Both the position numbers and the translations under genes were made by a program. The notes beneath the pieces were generated by a model. It was given only the letters and a program-made list of their open reading frames with translations. It was not told where the DNA came from and did not search any database. A DNA stretch of 64,000 nucleotides from JAYUJH01 sp043765375 (GTDB lineage: Bacteria > Pseudomonadota > Alphaproteobacteria > Rickettsiales > UBA998). Below are positions 63,653-64,000 of the stretch, one piece after another (position 1 is the first letter of the stretch; each line of letters begins with the position of its first letter). The stretch is taken from assembly GCA_043765375.1 (NCBI GenBank), contig JAYUJH010000008.1, forward strand, positions 1 to 64,000. Reading direction: 5' to 3'.

Positions 63653-64000
63653 TCATTTAGATTGTCCTTTCATTCCATTCGTTCCCACTTTTGCTTCCGT
63701 TTTCACATTCTCAATTTTATTAAAATAATCAATCAGGCGCAAACGCAACTCCTCTGCCACCGCTTCAATCACCTGCTTTTTAGCATCTTTTCCCGCAACA
63801 TAAGTGGAATAATCCGCATTAGCGATGCTATAACTACTAAATCGCTCAAATGCACCTTGATTTTGCACCACTCCGTTTGCATCTAACAACTGATAATTTG
63901 CATTGCCAATCACACGGTAACGCTGAGTTGTTCCATTTGATTCAATACTAAGCGGCAACACACTTAAACCTAAATTAGGAATAAGCACATATTTCGGTTG
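63653..64000 (-). CDS. lptE: LPS-assembly lipoprotein LptE, 3' part (runs off the window)
   Basis: The 3' end of an open frame that continues past the right edge, so the N-terminus with its lipobox is not seen; a GTG at 63988 is internal. The visible 115 residues fit LptE: YRVIGNANYQLLDANGV, a beta strand pattern, ERFSSYSIANADYSTYVAGKDAK, and a helix VIEAVAEELRLRLIDYF. LptE plugs LptD in the outer membrane. It precedes holA by 15 bp, the usual order. Confidence 0.8.
   Translation of the reverse strand, partial: QPKYVLIPNLGLSVLPLSIESNGTTQRYRVIGNANYQLLDANGVVQNQGAFERFSSYSIANADYSTYVAGKDAKKQVIEAVAEELRLRLIDYFNKIENVKTEAKVGTNGMKGQSK

Overview
The window is 64 kb of AT-rich alphaproteobacterial chromosome, read with high confidence as class Alphaproteobacteria and low confidence below that. 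Evidence for the class: a FliX flagellar regulator, a short bacterial SRP RNA, eukaryote-type NADP isocitrate dehydrogenase, a Tim44-like gene directly followed by mltA, prmC followed by a DUF4167 gene, and divergent ppiD-trpE / tpiA. Biosynthetic genes for histidine, arginine, tryptophan, isoprenoids, cysteine and queuosine argue against an extremely reduced intracellular parasite; chemotaxis, flagellar-control and pilus genes suggest a motile, surface-interacting cell.

Layout. 0-3.5 kb: a branched palindrome, a soluble chemoreceptor with reversed domain order, and a 663-residue orphan. 3.6-9.2 kb: infC, an RDD protein, prepilin peptidase, an MshL-like secretin, an ABC-2 type permease and a helical-repeat protein, all on the plus strand. 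9.2-12.7 kb: an isolated HK97-type head block (portal, prohead protease, capsid) of the kind found in gene transfer agents, interrupted by an opposite-strand gene with its own promoter and terminator. 12.7-17.4 kb: two glycosyltransferases, a small orphan and flhF-flhG. 17.5-28.3 kb: dxs, hisC, xerD, ccmB, SRP RNA, ftsK and several small membrane or secreted proteins. 28.3-42.1 kb: argG, ubiB, icd, the ppiD-trpE operon, tpiA, a tiny repeat-bearing Cys-rich secreted protein, secG, pyrG, queC and an unlisted small lipoprotein. 42.3-50.8 kb: an 860-residue RTX protein, Tim44-like/mltA, a GH19-type muralytic protein and a Sel1-repeat protein. 50.8-64 kb: thiF/moeB, cysK, recN, a phage-like small protein, fliX, nhaA, a DMT transporter, ferredoxin-NADP reductase, prmC, DUF4167, a compact glutamine-synthetase homologue, holA and the 3' part of lptE.

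Three patterns cut across the genes. (1) A MITE-like family occurs at four places (34.0, 48.6, 54.4 and 57.4 kb), always 14-30 bp after the stop of a minus-strand gene; two copies contain a pair of hairpins with ATAGTGCT/AGCACTAT ends and one copy looks like the empty version. (2) At least six unrelated proteins (FlhF, HisC, PpiD, SecG, the Sel1 protein, the ferredoxin-NADP reductase) carry in-frame tandem repeats of exactly 15 bp / 5 residues, and the tiny secreted protein at 38.8 kb is built from four 30-bp units. (3) A REP-like palindrome of the type ATACCAGC...GCTGGTAT recurs at 17.5, 19.6, 25.6 and 56.0 kb. No tRNA, rRNA or CRISPR array was seen. Identifications come from reading motifs in the translated sequence; no database search was run.
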